Below are positions 1-8,619 of a DNA stretch of 64,000 nt, one piece after another. The position numbers were made by a program, and so were the translations under genes. The DNA comes from DATJPR01 sp963752915 (GTDB taxonomy: Bacteria > Bacteroidota > Ignavibacteria > UBA10030 > UBA6906). How positions within the stretch are numbered: position 1 is the stretch's first letter; every line of letters starts with the position of its first letter. Under the pieces are notes generated by a model, which was given only the letters and a program-made list of their open reading frames with translations, did no database searches and was not told the origin of the DNA. The stretch covers positions 62,001 through 126,000 of the forward strand of contig CAVVZZ010000002.1 of the NCBI GenBank assembly GCA_963752915.1, written 5' to 3'.

Positions 1-828
1 TCCCGGAAGAAGCGTCTTTTGCTGACAGGTGATAACGCCCTTCTCGACGAGAGGAATGATGCCGTCCGACACCATTTCTGAGTGGACCCCAAGGTGTTTC
101 CGGTCTTCCAGGAATTTGACGACCGAGTCGGGAATGCGGCCGATCCCCAGCTGGAGTGTCGAGCCGTCTTCGACCAGCCCCGCCACGTGCGCACCGATAC
201 GCCGGTAGACTTCGTGTTCCTCCGGCGTCTCCTCCCCCTCGACCTGGGGAAGCTCCTGGAGCGGCTCATTCACTTCGACACAGTAGTCGAGTTTGCTCAC
301 GTGGATAAAGCAGTCGCCAAGGGTCCGCGGATTGTTCGGATTGACCTGGGCGATTACGATCCGCGCGACTTCTGTCGCCGCCTTGGTGCACTCGACCCCG
401 ACGCCGAAACTGCAATACCCGTGCTCATCGGGCGGCGAGACCTGAATCAACGCGACATCAATGGGGTACCGCCGGCTGTAGAGAAGGTCAGGGATCTCGG
501 ACAAGAAGATGGGGGTGAAATCGGCCCTGCCTTCGCAGACCGCCTTCCGGACATTCTTCCCGATGAAGAACGCATTGTGGCGGAAATGGCCCTCCATTTC
601 CGGCCGGACATACGCCGCTTCACCGACACCGAGAAGATGACACACGTCGACGTTATGCAACTCTTCGTAGCGGGAGACCATGGCATCGACAAGGACCTGC
701 GGGACGGCGCAGCCGGGGTGGATATAGACACTGTCCCCGGACTTGATGGCGGACACTGCTTCTGCGGGAGAAACGAATTTCCAGTCGAATTTCTTTTTGA
801 CGGTTTCTGAGATTCGGTTGTAGAGCAT
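1..828 (-). CDS. Acetyl-CoA hydrolase/transferase family protein (4-hydroxybutyrate CoA-transferase-like), cut by window edge
   Basis: The minus-strand frame is open from an ATG at 828 to the left edge and gives 276 residues; the C-terminal part lies outside. Visible segments fit the acetyl-CoA hydrolase / 4-hydroxybutyrate CoA-transferase family: an N-terminal GDSVYIHPGCAVPQ loop (about residues 31-44), the IDVALIQVSPPDEHGYCSFG stretch (about 123-142) and GVHSEMVSDG (about 247-256), whose Glu251 is by position the likely catalytic glutamate. Such enzymes move CoA between acyl-CoA and a carboxylate, or hydrolyse acetyl-CoA, in the cytoplasm. The start lies 18 bases after the PLP-enzyme gene, so the two are probably cotranscribed. 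The substrate cannot be told from this fragment. Confidence 0.85.
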   Translation of the reverse strand, partial: MLYNRISETVKKKFDWKFVSPAEAVSAIKSGDSVYIHPGCAVPQVLVDAMVSRYEELHNVDVCHLLGVGEAAYVRPEMEGHFRHNAFFIGKNVRKAVCEGRADFTPIFLSEIPDLLYSRRYPIDVALIQVSPPDEHGYCSFGVGVECTKAATEVARIVIAQVNPNNPRTLGDCFIHVSKLDYCVEVNEPLQELPQVEGEETPEEHEVYRRIGAHVAGLVEDGSTLQLGIGRIPDSVVKFLEDRKHLGVHSEMVSDGIIPLVEKGVITCQQKTLLPG

Positions 829-846
829 GAAGATCCTGTCGAGTGT

Positions 847-2176
847 TCAGTGGGTGATCGCGAACGACGCCTGGAGATCATGGATGATATCTTCCGGTCG
901 TTCCAGTCCGATCGAGAGACGGATGCCTCCGGGATCAAGTCCTTTGGCAATCTGCTCGCCCCCTGGAATGGCGGAATGCGTCATGGACCCGGGATGTTCG
1001 ATCAATGTCCGGATGTTTCCCAGGCTCACTGCAAGCGTGATGCAATACGAGCTCTTGGCAATGGAGTTAATAAAATGTTCCGCTCGGCTGAGCGATTCCT
1101 CGGGGGTCTTGCCGCGCATGATGAAATAGACCATGCACCCCGGCGCGAACTTGCCGTCGAAGTCCACCATCTGGCGCATCGCAAGATCGCGTTGCGGGAA
1201 ATCGGGGAGACCGGGGTAGCGGACGGTCCCGACATCTTCGCATGTCGTCAGGAATTCGGCGACCTTCAGTGCGCTTTGCTGCATCTGGCGCATCCGGACA
1301 GGCAGGGAAGGAAGACCCTGGACCAGGACCGGCCAGGCGCTTTTTGCGGACAGCACCCCGCCGAAGTCTTTCCGGAACAGCATGAGCATGTCCTTGCTCC
1401 ACTGCGGACCGATAACAACGCCCCCGATATCCGTCCCGAACCCGCCGATCGCTTTCGTCAGAGAATGCACGACAAAGTCAATGCCGAGTGTGATCGGCCG
1501 CTGGCAAAAGGGCGAGGCAAATGTGCTGTCGACGACCGTGAACAGGCGGTCGTCCTTTCCGCGCTGCCTGTTGATGTCCGCCGTCATCGCAGCGACGGCG
1601 CTGAGGTCCACGAGCCGCAGCGTGGGGTTCACCGGCGATTCCGTATAGAGAACGCGCGTCCGCGGGGTGATGGCCGCCCGGACTTCATCCAGATTGCCGA
1701 AATCCACAAACGTCGTCGAGATCTTCAGGCGCGGATACCAGTTGGTCAGCAACGAGTAGGTGCAGCCGTACAGCATTTTGTCGGCGACAATTTCGCTCCC
1801 GGTCCCGGTCAGGATGCCGAGGACGCCGGAGATGGCTGCCATCCCGCTGGCAAAGGAGACGGCGATATCGCCGCATTCGGCGCCCGCCAGGTTCTCCTCC
1901 AGCATGTCTTTGTTGGGTTCTCCCAGGCGGTCATAAATGTAAATGGGTGCGCGGCTGGTGACCTTGACCTCGGCACTCGAGTGGGCGAATTCCATGAAGC
2001 CCTGAGCGCCGCGTTGAGCGGTGTCGAGCCGGTACGTGGCCGAAGAGGAGATCGGCGGAAGCAAGATGATGGCTGTAATCCCAGCGGGGATCGTCCATCT
2101 TCCCGTAGATCAGCCGTGTCTCGGCGGAGTACTTGCTCTCATCATTTTGCTGTTTGTTTCCCGGTTCGCTCGCCAT
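847..2176 (-). CDS. Cys/Met metabolism PLP-dependent enzyme (cystathionine gamma-lyase / methionine gamma-lyase type), frame broken near N-terminus
   Basis: The main frame (847-2064, 405 codons, opening on TTG) encodes a fold-type I PLP enzyme: YIYDRLGEPN (about residues 42-51), SFASGMAAISG (about 70-80), TESPVNPTLR (141-150) and the PLP-lysine segment SLTKAIGGFGTD with Lys204. The first residues of that frame (LPPISSSATYRLD) continue a different frame that starts with ATG at 2176 and reads ETRLIYGK and DPRWDYSHH, as expected for the family N-terminus. Removing one base near 2062-2070 joins the two into about 442 residues. It is either a real frameshift or a base error. The gene follows the nitroreductase by 19 bases and precedes the CoA-transferase by 18 bases. 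Likely a C-S lyase or transsulfuration enzyme; the exact substrate is unknown. Confidence 0.82.
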
Positions 2177-2195
2177 AAAGATCTCGTGGAGGGGT

Positions 2196-3293
2196 TCACA
2201 TCATGACGTCTTCGATCGGACGTCGTGGAGTCGGCGCGGGCGGCGTGAGACAGTAGCCGACGCGGAGAATGAGCTGCGGCCACTGCTGGCATCCGAGGAT
2301 CGCCTTCAGGTGGGAACGGAGCTCGGGAATCTGCACGGGCATGTTGAAATAGCTGTACTGGAGTCCTTCCCGGATGATCGTGAGGCAGAGCCGTTGATGG
2401 ACTTCCCCGGTCTGCAGCCAGTACTGTGTCGCATCCTCGCCCGCAATGACAATCAGTCCGGGCGCCTCCACGCACAGGTTGCGGTCACGCGCCGCACGCA
2501 GCCGTCCCTGGTCGATCGTCTTCGCCGCATACGAACCCAGCGACGCAATGGGACCTGTCCATCCATAGGCAGCCGCAGGAATGCCATCCCAGCGCACTGT
2601 CGCATCACCGGCGATCCATTCGGCAACATCCTTCCGGAACTCGACATCCGACCATTGATGAATCGAGGCATCGACGACCATCTCTCCGATTTTTTCGTTC
2701 ATCGCACCGTCGGTGGAGATCACCAGGGATGCGTTCGTCCCTTCCGAGCAGAGCGACAGGCGATGCAACACTGACGTAGCGACACGGGAAAGAAGGAACG
2801 GGTTGCGGTTCGTGTGACGCTCGACAATGGAGGGAAAGAGGAGTTCAAAGACCGGGTCGGGGCGGAGATGGGGATCGACCTGGCCAATACGCACCATCAC
2901 GAGCGGGCGCTCGCTGTCGCCGCTCAGGTTGTATTCCACCGAACACGGGAGGTGGAAATGCGACGCGGCCATGCGAAGGTTGAATACGGCGCCGCCAACG
3001 CTCATGAGGAGCTCCCGGTTTCCCGGGTCCACGACGGGGAGACGGCGTCGATAATCGCCGTACACTTCAATTCCCTCCGGTGTGGGTTTGAATCTCCAGG
3101 GCTGGGTGTTGTGGGTCGATGGGGCCAGAATCGCATAGCGCAGGAGAAACAGCATCTGATCGATTTGCGACCCGGTCGCTGGAAACTCTGATTCGTTCGG
3201 CCGGAGCACTGTCGCTCCCGGCCCGGCCCCCTCCCGGTCGCCCGCCGGAGGACCGTCAACGTTCATTTCCATACCATCGAAACTGACTTTCAT
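2196..3293 (-). CDS. Nitroreductase-family protein, Acg-type
   Basis: A 365-residue protein with the Acg-type nitroreductase signature: AILAPSTHNTQPWRF (about residues 53-67) is the N-terminal FMN-binding segment, and WLQTGEVHQRLCL-like and QYSYFNMP segments near the C-terminus fit the two-lobed Acg family (mycobacterial Acg/Rv2032 relatives). Classical nitroreductases reduce nitro groups or quinones with NAD(P)H; Acg proteins are atypical and some appear only to bind flavin. The ATG overlaps the stop of the upstream ferredoxin gene by ATGA, so translation is probably coupled. That coupling suggests, as an inference, that the ferredoxin is its electron donor. Confidence 0.83.
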   Translation of the reverse strand: MKVSFDGMEMNVDGPPAGDREGAGPGATVLRPNESEFPATGSQIDQMLFLLRYAILAPSTHNTQPWRFKPTPEGIEVYGDYRRRLPVVDPGNRELLMSVGGAVFNLRMAASHFHLPCSVEYNLSGDSERPLVMVRIGQVDPHLRPDPVFELLFPSIVERHTNRNPFLLSRVATSVLHRLSLCSEGTNASLVISTDGAMNEKIGEMVVDASIHQWSDVEFRKDVAEWIAGDATVRWDGIPAAAYGWTGPIASLGSYAAKTIDQGRLRAARDRNLCVEAPGLIVIAGEDATQYWLQTGEVHQRLCLTIIREGLQYSYFNMPVQIPELRSHLKAILGCQQWPQLILRVGYCLTPPAPTPRRPIEDVMM

Positions 3294-3559
3294 ATTACTC
3301 CTCCGCTGACAACACCCGCAAGGTGACGGTCGACCTGGATGGCATCAAGCGGACAGTCATCAGAAGCTTCGCAGACGAGCTCGTCTTCGGATTCACTGCG
3401 CGGTTGATGCGAGACAAAATACTGGTTGGTCGATTTTTCATAGTCAAAGTTATCCGGAGCAATCGATGCGCAGTAAGCGCATCCGTCGCAATTCTCCGTT
3501 GTGTAAAATCTCCCCGGAGCGTTTTTCGGCAGTTTCCGGGGCGTCTGTTTTTCCGTCAT
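3290..3559 (-). CDS. Small [4Fe-4S] ferredoxin
   Basis: About 89 residues from an ATG at 3559 preceded by a strong GGAGG ribosome-binding site; a longer in-frame extension upstream lacks one and would lie inside ccmF. CDGCAYC (C-x2-C-x2-C) is followed about 45 residues later by CEASDDCP, the pattern of a single [4Fe-4S] cluster ferredoxin of the Fer4_13/Fer4_15 type. The start overlaps the ccmF stop (ATGA at 3556-3559), and its own stop overlaps the nitroreductase start in the same way. The three genes therefore form a tightly coupled unit. It probably carries single electrons to the nitroreductase-like protein or to a haem-maturation step. Confidence 0.82.
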   Translation of the reverse strand: MTEKQTPRKLPKNAPGRFYTTENCDGCAYCASIAPDNFDYEKSTNQYFVSHQPRSESEDELVCEASDDCPLDAIQVDRHLAGVVSGGVI

Positions 3560-5781
3560 CGAGGAACCTCCTTCGTCCGTTTCACCATCGCGATGGCGAA
3601 CCCGGAGAACATTACGATTGTACCGCACCACAAAAGGATGATAAACGGTTTGATACTTGCTTCGACCACGAGAACACCGGAGGAGGTCGCCGGGCTTGAA
3701 CGGCCCACAACAAGGTTGATCGCGGCGGACCCCTCGTTCCCGATGTCCATGCCGGAAAGTTGCAGGCTGCTGCCCAGGAGCACGGAGTGTTCCTGCGAGA
3801 ACTCCGGGCTCTTCCCTTGGCGGACAACCGCCGTCGGAATGATTGTTTCATGATCGGATCCGCGCTCAAGCGAAAGAACGGCCCCGACGGTTACTCCCCC
3901 GTCTTGTGTCCGGCCCATCGCGTTGTGCTCGCCCTTCATCTGGAACTTGACGAACCGGATCGCCACTGCGCCCGCCGTTACGCTTTGTCCCTTCATGAGG
4001 GTATAGGATTCCGACGGATCTTCCGCTTGTTCGTAGGAAAGAGGGGAGAGATAGAAATCCCGCGTGAGCGATGACGCGATGTCGGGATTCTTCATCACGC
4101 CCTGCTGGCCCGCATCGAACATCACAGGTTCAAGCATCACATGGCCTTGTCCCTCGTCGACACGGACGCTGAACGCTGTTTTTCCGTCCGGCCGCACCCG
4201 ATCGCCGAGATAGGTCAACGTCCGCCCGAGCGCGTGCTGCGGCACACCGAGCGGAAGAACGATGCGTTCCGACGTTGCATAGCGCCCGGTTGTCACGACG
4301 CCGATCAGAAAGAGGGCGAGACCGATGTGTGCGATCTTTCCCCCGAGGAATCGCCAATTCCCTTTCGCGACGCCGATGCCGATTTCGACGTTGACGATGA
4401 GCGCGAACACTGCTGCGATGCATAACAGAAGAAAACGGACCTCATGGACCCCGGCGAGGAAGAAGCCGATCCCGGCAACGATGCTGATCGTAAGCGACCG
4501 GAGAGACCGGCGGACGAGATCCATGCCCTCCTGGTATTGCCACTGCACAAGCAACGAGAGTCCGATAAGCAACACCATGACGATTGCGAGGGGAAGATTC
4601 GAAGAATCGTAGAACGCCGGCTCCACGCGGGTCGTCGAAAAGATCGGGAGGCTCGTCCCGAACAGAACGACGGCTGCGGTGAGAATGAGGACGATCGCGC
4701 CATAGCCGAGAGCGGATTCACGAGTGAACACCGACGACCCGGATTCCTCAGGACGGAATTCCTTCCATCGCCGCCCGAGGGCGAGGAGGCTCACGATAAC
4801 GATCACGCCAAGAAGGCAGAGGAGCATCCAGTACATCGCCGCGCCGGGATCGGAAAAGGCGTGGACGGATGCGTCGCCGAGAATCCCGCTCCGCGTCAGG
4901 AAGGTGCTATAGACGACCAGCAAAAACGTGACCAGGGCAAGGGCAAAGTTCGTCCTCGCGTACTTCCCGGTGCGTTGTTGCGCGATCACCGTGTGCACAA
5001 GGGCGACGCTTGTCAACCATGGAACGAGAGAGGAATTTTCCACCGGGTCCCAACCCCAGTACCCCCCCCAGCCCAGAACGCCGTATGCCCAGTAGGCGCC
5101 GAGCATGATCCCGAGACCGAGCACAAGCGAGGCCGAGAGAATAAATGGCAACCCCCGTTGGAGCAATGCCTTGGGATCACCTTTCACCAAGCCGGCAAGT
5201 GCGAGGCTGAACGGAGCGGCCATCCCCGCAAACCCGAGGAAAAGAACGGGAGGATGGATGACCATCCAGAAATTCTGGAGGAGCGGATTCAACCCGTGTC
5301 CGTCGACCGGGACCCTGTCTGCGATCGCGTCCGGAAACATCTCCCACAATGTCCGGAACGGAGACTTCACCAGAACCAAGAGGAGGAGCGCTGCCTGGAC
5401 TGTCATGAAGATCGCCATCACCGATGAACGGAGCGGAGACCCGCGCAGCGATCGGAAAAGGAGCAGGGCAATGACGCTCGAACAGAGGGCCCAGAAAAGG
5501 AAGCTCCCCTCCTGTCCGGCATAGAACGAGGACAGAAGGTAGAAGAGCGGGAGCGATCGATCGCTGTAGCTGAAAACGTACCCATTGGAGAAATCATGGG
5601 ACGTCAGCTGGAAGATCAGAACAGCGGAGGCCAGGATGACAAAGAGAGCAGCGAAATAGGTGGGGAGGACCGGATTAAGAAACCGCAACCGGGCGCCGGT
5701 CGATTCGACCCAATAGCCAAGAATAGAGACCGTACTCACCGCAAATGCAAGAACGATCATCCAATGTCCAAGAACAGTCAT
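3556..5781 (-). CDS. ccmF: Cytochrome c biogenesis haem lyase subunit CcmF
   Basis: About 741 residues, many hydrophobic segments, with the haem-handling WWD motif WGGYWGWDPVENSS about one third into the protein, followed by the WLTSVALVHT segment typical of CcmF. CcmF is the integral-membrane core of the haem lyase that attaches haem to CxxCH apocytochromes on the outer face of the inner membrane (System I). Length is close to or a little above usual CcmF. The start is ATG at 5781 after GGAGG; a GTG one codon upstream would be too close to that site. It lies just downstream of genes with 49 haem-binding motifs, consistent with a maturation role for them. Other ccm genes are not in the window. 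Confidence 0.93.
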   Translation of the reverse strand: MTVLGHWMIVLAFAVSTVSILGYWVESTGARLRFLNPVLPTYFAALFVILASAVLIFQLTSHDFSNGYVFSYSDRSLPLFYLLSSFYAGQEGSFLFWALCSSVIALLLFRSLRGSPLRSSVMAIFMTVQAALLLLVLVKSPFRTLWEMFPDAIADRVPVDGHGLNPLLQNFWMVIHPPVLFLGFAGMAAPFSLALAGLVKGDPKALLQRGLPFILSASLVLGLGIMLGAYWAYGVLGWGGYWGWDPVENSSLVPWLTSVALVHTVIAQQRTGKYARTNFALALVTFLLVVYSTFLTRSGILGDASVHAFSDPGAAMYWMLLCLLGVIVIVSLLALGRRWKEFRPEESGSSVFTRESALGYGAIVLILTAAVVLFGTSLPIFSTTRVEPAFYDSSNLPLAIVMVLLIGLSLLVQWQYQEGMDLVRRSLRSLTISIVAGIGFFLAGVHEVRFLLLCIAAVFALIVNVEIGIGVAKGNWRFLGGKIAHIGLALFLIGVVTTGRYATSERIVLPLGVPQHALGRTLTYLGDRVRPDGKTAFSVRVDEGQGHVMLEPVMFDAGQQGVMKNPDIASSLTRDFYLSPLSYEQAEDPSESYTLMKGQSVTAGAVAIRFVKFQMKGEHNAMGRTQDGGVTVGAVLSLERGSDHETIIPTAVVRQGKSPEFSQEHSVLLGSSLQLSGMDIGNEGSAAINLVVGRSSPATSSGVLVVEASIKPFIILLWCGTIVMFSGFAIAMVKRTKEVPR

Positions 5782-6116
5782 CACACCTCCAGCTGGAATG
5801 AAGCCGCTTGGGTAGAGTCAAGATGTGTGCCATTGGACCGTTTTCGGGCATTGGGTTTAAATCGAATAGAGGGCAATTCCCGCAAATTTCGTCAATGGAT
5901 GGAGAAAAAGCTTCCAATCCCTGAGAATGACTTCGCACTTTTCGAAAGTCCGCACCAGGGGATTCCGGCAGAACCGGGAGGTCCGGCATGTTTCCTGCCC
6001 CCGCGTGGTTCGCGATGAAAATGCAGGCATTCCGGCCAAGCATAGGAAACCCCTCGTGAGACCGGTTGACGCGGGGGTCACGAGGGGTTCGGGGGAGCTG
6101 CGAGCCAGGGCCCGCA
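5782..6116. other. Intergenic region between ccmF and the cytochrome cluster
   Basis: 335 bases without a convincing gene. It holds the CcmF ribosome-binding site next to 5782, a hairpin at 6048-6089 that probably terminates the upstream cytochrome transcript, and presumably the promoter of the ccmF operon. I could not assign a clear -35/-10 pair. Short minus-strand frames here lack any recognisable protein. Confidence 0.6.
6048..6089 (-). terminator. Probable terminator hairpin after the cytochrome cluster
   Basis: Perfect 12-base arms, AACCCCTCGTGA at 6048-6059 and TCACGAGGGGTT at 6078-6089, with an 18-base loop. It lies 28 bases past the stop of the 13-haem cytochrome on the minus strand. 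The stem ends in GGGGTTT on that strand, a short T run. Confidence 0.6.
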
Positions 6117-7505
6117 TTATCTCATGGGAAGCTCCTGTCCATAGATGTCAATCAAGCCATTCATATGCTTCGTCTTGTCGATGATCTTCCCGCTGGCATC
6201 AACGACTCCGGAGTGGCAGGCGTAGCACTGTGTAATCGGATATGGCGCATGTCCTTTCGGCGGCAGATCATGGCATGTACCGCACGCTGCCTCCACCGCT
6301 CCGCCCGTCCATTTCGGCGATGCAAACGCGCCGACCATGACGGAATCCGAATAAAACGAAGCGTCGAACGACGAAGTCGAACGCTGCAATCGCCAGGCGC
6401 CGTGGCAATACGTGCTGGAGCACTTCTGCGTTGCGGGATCGTACGATGGCGACGGCGTCTGTCCTCCGCTCGGTGTCGATGCAAGTGCCAACGTGATCAC
6501 AACCCGGGCCGGACCAGGGGTGTCGAGATGCCCGGGAGCAGACACCGTTGACGGCACTGTATGGCAACCGTTACACGGGATTGCGAACGAGCTTGTCAAT
6601 CCCTTTCCGCGGAGATGGAGTTGGTGAGCTCCTACCCCTGCTGATGTTGTAGACGTGTCTCCCTTGATCGTGGACGGCGGTGCCCACGACGCAACATCGT
6701 TTGAAGCCGCGCGGAAGTCGCCGTGGCAGGTGTTGCAGGCTTCCGGAGATTTCGCGACTCCGGCCGCAGTCGCATGACACTGTCCGCCCGAGCAGGAGAT
6801 GCTGCTTATCCCACCGGTGTAGTCAGAGCCGTGGCAATCCTGGCATTGTTGCAGAGGATAACCGTTCGCCTGGAAATATGCGACATGATTTCCCGACGGC
6901 TGGACGAATTTCGCGGAGTGTGGGTAGGCATTGTGGCAGGTGAAGCAGGCGACACTTACCGCGCCCCCGGTGTAGTCCGTTCCGTGGCACTGCTGGCATT
7001 CCGTGGTGTTGTACCCCTTTGCCCGAAGGTAGGACATATGTCCGCCGGCGGATGGGGCAAACTGCGTCTCGTGGGGGAAGGCACCGTGACATGTATAGCA
7101 CGAAATGTTCACGTCCCCGCCGGAATACGACTGGCCGTGGCACAGCTTGCACTCGGTCGATACATAGTGTTCCGCCTTGAGGTACAGTCCATGCCCGTTG
7201 GGTGCGCTGCCGAATTTTACATCGTGCGGCGATGCCGGATGGCAGGTATAGCAGGACACGCCGCTGCTCCCCCCGCCATAGATTCCCCCATGACAGGACT
7301 TGCATGCGGATGCGTCCCAGTTCACTTTCTGGAGAGCGGCTCCGTGCGTCGCGCCGTAACCCGTGCTGTCATTCCACCCGGTCGGATGGACGAGCGATCC
7401 CGGTGTTACCGGGTTCGGGCCGGGGGTGCTGAGCTCTGAACAGCCGTAGAACACGAGGACCCCGGCGAGGGGAAGGACCGCGAGTACTGTACCATGGATT
7501 CTCAT
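6117..7505 (-). CDS. 13-haem c-type cytochrome, probable surface lipoprotein (CxxxxCH/CxxCH repeat family)
   Basis: 462 residues with 11 CxxCH motifs plus two CX4CH motifs (CSGGQCH and CSSTYCH), so up to 13 c-type haems. The N-terminus is a signal peptide ending in a lipobox-like FYGC, so export and lipidation are likely. Between about residues 85 and 235 an approximately 50-residue unit repeats (a CHG-containing CxxCH, a GG turn, a second CxxCH, then PH and a Gly-His), each repeat carrying two haems. CX4CH motifs are known in Geobacter-type outer-surface cytochromes of the CxxxxCH/CxxCH domain family. It is the last gene of the cytochrome cluster and follows the 12-haem cytochrome by 39 bases. 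Likely role: terminal electron relay at the cell surface. Confidence 0.85.
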   Translation of the reverse strand: MRIHGTVLAVLPLAGVLVFYGCSELSTPGPNPVTPGSLVHPTGWNDSTGYGATHGAALQKVNWDASACKSCHGGIYGGGSSGVSCYTCHPASPHDVKFGSAPNGHGLYLKAEHYVSTECKLCHGQSYSGGDVNISCYTCHGAFPHETQFAPSAGGHMSYLRAKGYNTTECQQCHGTDYTGGAVSVACFTCHNAYPHSAKFVQPSGNHVAYFQANGYPLQQCQDCHGSDYTGGISSISCSGGQCHATAAGVAKSPEACNTCHGDFRAASNDVASWAPPSTIKGDTSTTSAGVGAHQLHLRGKGLTSSFAIPCNGCHTVPSTVSAPGHLDTPGPARVVITLALASTPSGGQTPSPSYDPATQKCSSTYCHGAWRLQRSTSSFDASFYSDSVMVGAFASPKWTGGAVEAACGTCHDLPPKGHAPYPITQCYACHSGVVDASGKIIDKTKHMNGLIDIYGQELPMR

Positions 7506-7544
7506 GACGAAGACTCTTGACGTATGAAGAAGGATTTTCGTGAG

Positions 7545-8609
7545 TTAGCGCACCGAGCCGTCGGCATTGTGACATGTCAGACAGATCGGGTCCTGCCCTG
7601 GGACGTCGTGGCAACCGACACAGCTTTCCATGTCGCGTCGCGCCTCTTCCGCATGCACGCCGCCGCCCGAGCCTTTGCCCAGCGTTGTGAAGCCCGGAAC
7701 GTTGTGGGACGGCGGTTTGAATTTGAACTGATTGATGTTTCCACCTGCCTGGTGACAGGTCACGCAGAATTCCTGGGTGTCATGACATGTTGCACAATCC
7801 GCCGCGCGCGCGCGGGCATCGATGCCGTGGGTCAGGCGATAGTTCAGATCGTGAACCCGCTGGAGCGTCGTCTGCGCAGGCTGGTCCTTCGGCGATGTCC
7901 GCGGACGGGGATCCGCATTGAGGTCCTTGAGACCGAACGCTTTGAGGTCCACCGGACTGTGGCATTCCTGGCAGAATTCTTCCTTGTGGCACGTCTGGCA
8001 ATCGACATTCAGCGACCCGAGACGGACAAATTCCCCGTGCACTCTTCGGAAATCCGAACGGAGGTGGTCCGGCGGCAGAAGCTGGGCAAGATTCCGATGG
8101 CACGACTCGCACCAGCTCGGCGCCTTCGAATTATCATGGCATGTTGTGCACGAGGCCATTGCCGGGAGGCTGGTCTGGGTCGAGCTCGTGTCTTCCGCGA
8201 TATCGGCATGGCAGGTCAGACACTGGACGCTGTCCATCGCCAGATGCTTCGCGTGCGAAAATTGCAGCTCCCGGACCGGTACCGTGCGTGCCTCGATGCT
8301 GTCAGGGGTCAAATGGCAGTACCCGCAGGTATTCGCAAGCTGGTCGCCATGACACTGCTGACACTGGTCGTGGGTGGGATGAAGGTTCTCGCTCGAGGCC
8401 GCACTTTTCGCCGCTGCCGGATGACAGTCGACGCAGGCGAGCGAAGCCTCGGTGATGTGGAATTGATGGTTGAACTTCACGATCGGCTTTTCTTCCACGG
8501 GTGCCGCACCCTGCACACCGCGCGCAGGAAGCGTTGGGGGCCGCAGGAAGACGGCCGCGCTCACGAGCAACACCGAGAAGAACACGAAGATGAGTGACCT
8601 GCGTTTCAT
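7545..8609 (-). CDS. 12-haem c-type cytochrome (cytochrome c3/c7-like)
   Basis: About 354 residues with a signal peptide or N-terminal anchor (KRRSLIFVFFSVLLVSAAVF) and 12 CxxCH motifs spread along the chain, with nearby histidines suitable as second axial ligands, such as the FNHQFH and FSHAKHL segments. This organisation is that of cytochrome c3/c7-type multihaem proteins, likely periplasmic or outer-membrane associated. The ATG at 8609 has AAGG nine bases upstream; an in-frame GTG at 8618 is less likely. It lies 10 bases after the outer-membrane barrel gene, the arrangement expected if barrel and cytochrome form a porin-cytochrome conduit. Confidence 0.87.
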   Translation of the reverse strand: MKRRSLIFVFFSVLLVSAAVFLRPPTLPARGVQGAAPVEEKPIVKFNHQFHITEASLACVDCHPAAAKSAASSENLHPTHDQCQQCHGDQLANTCGYCHLTPDSIEARTVPVRELQFSHAKHLAMDSVQCLTCHADIAEDTSSTQTSLPAMASCTTCHDNSKAPSWCESCHRNLAQLLPPDHLRSDFRRVHGEFVRLGSLNVDCQTCHKEEFCQECHSPVDLKAFGLKDLNADPRPRTSPKDQPAQTTLQRVHDLNYRLTHGIDARARAADCATCHDTQEFCVTCHQAGGNINQFKFKPPSHNVPGFTTLGKGSGGGVHAEEARRDMESCVGCHDVPGQDPICLTCHNADGSVR

Positions 8610-8619
8610 GGGGCGCACC

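Noticed and set aside
82..810. Plus-strand frame of 242 codons
   Set aside because: It is the antisense of the CoA-transferase, whose minus-strand frame shows clear family motifs.
850..2178. Plus-strand frame of 442 codons
   Set aside because: Antisense of the PLP enzyme; rich in Arg, His and Pro without any motif, as typical for shadows in G+C-rich DNA.
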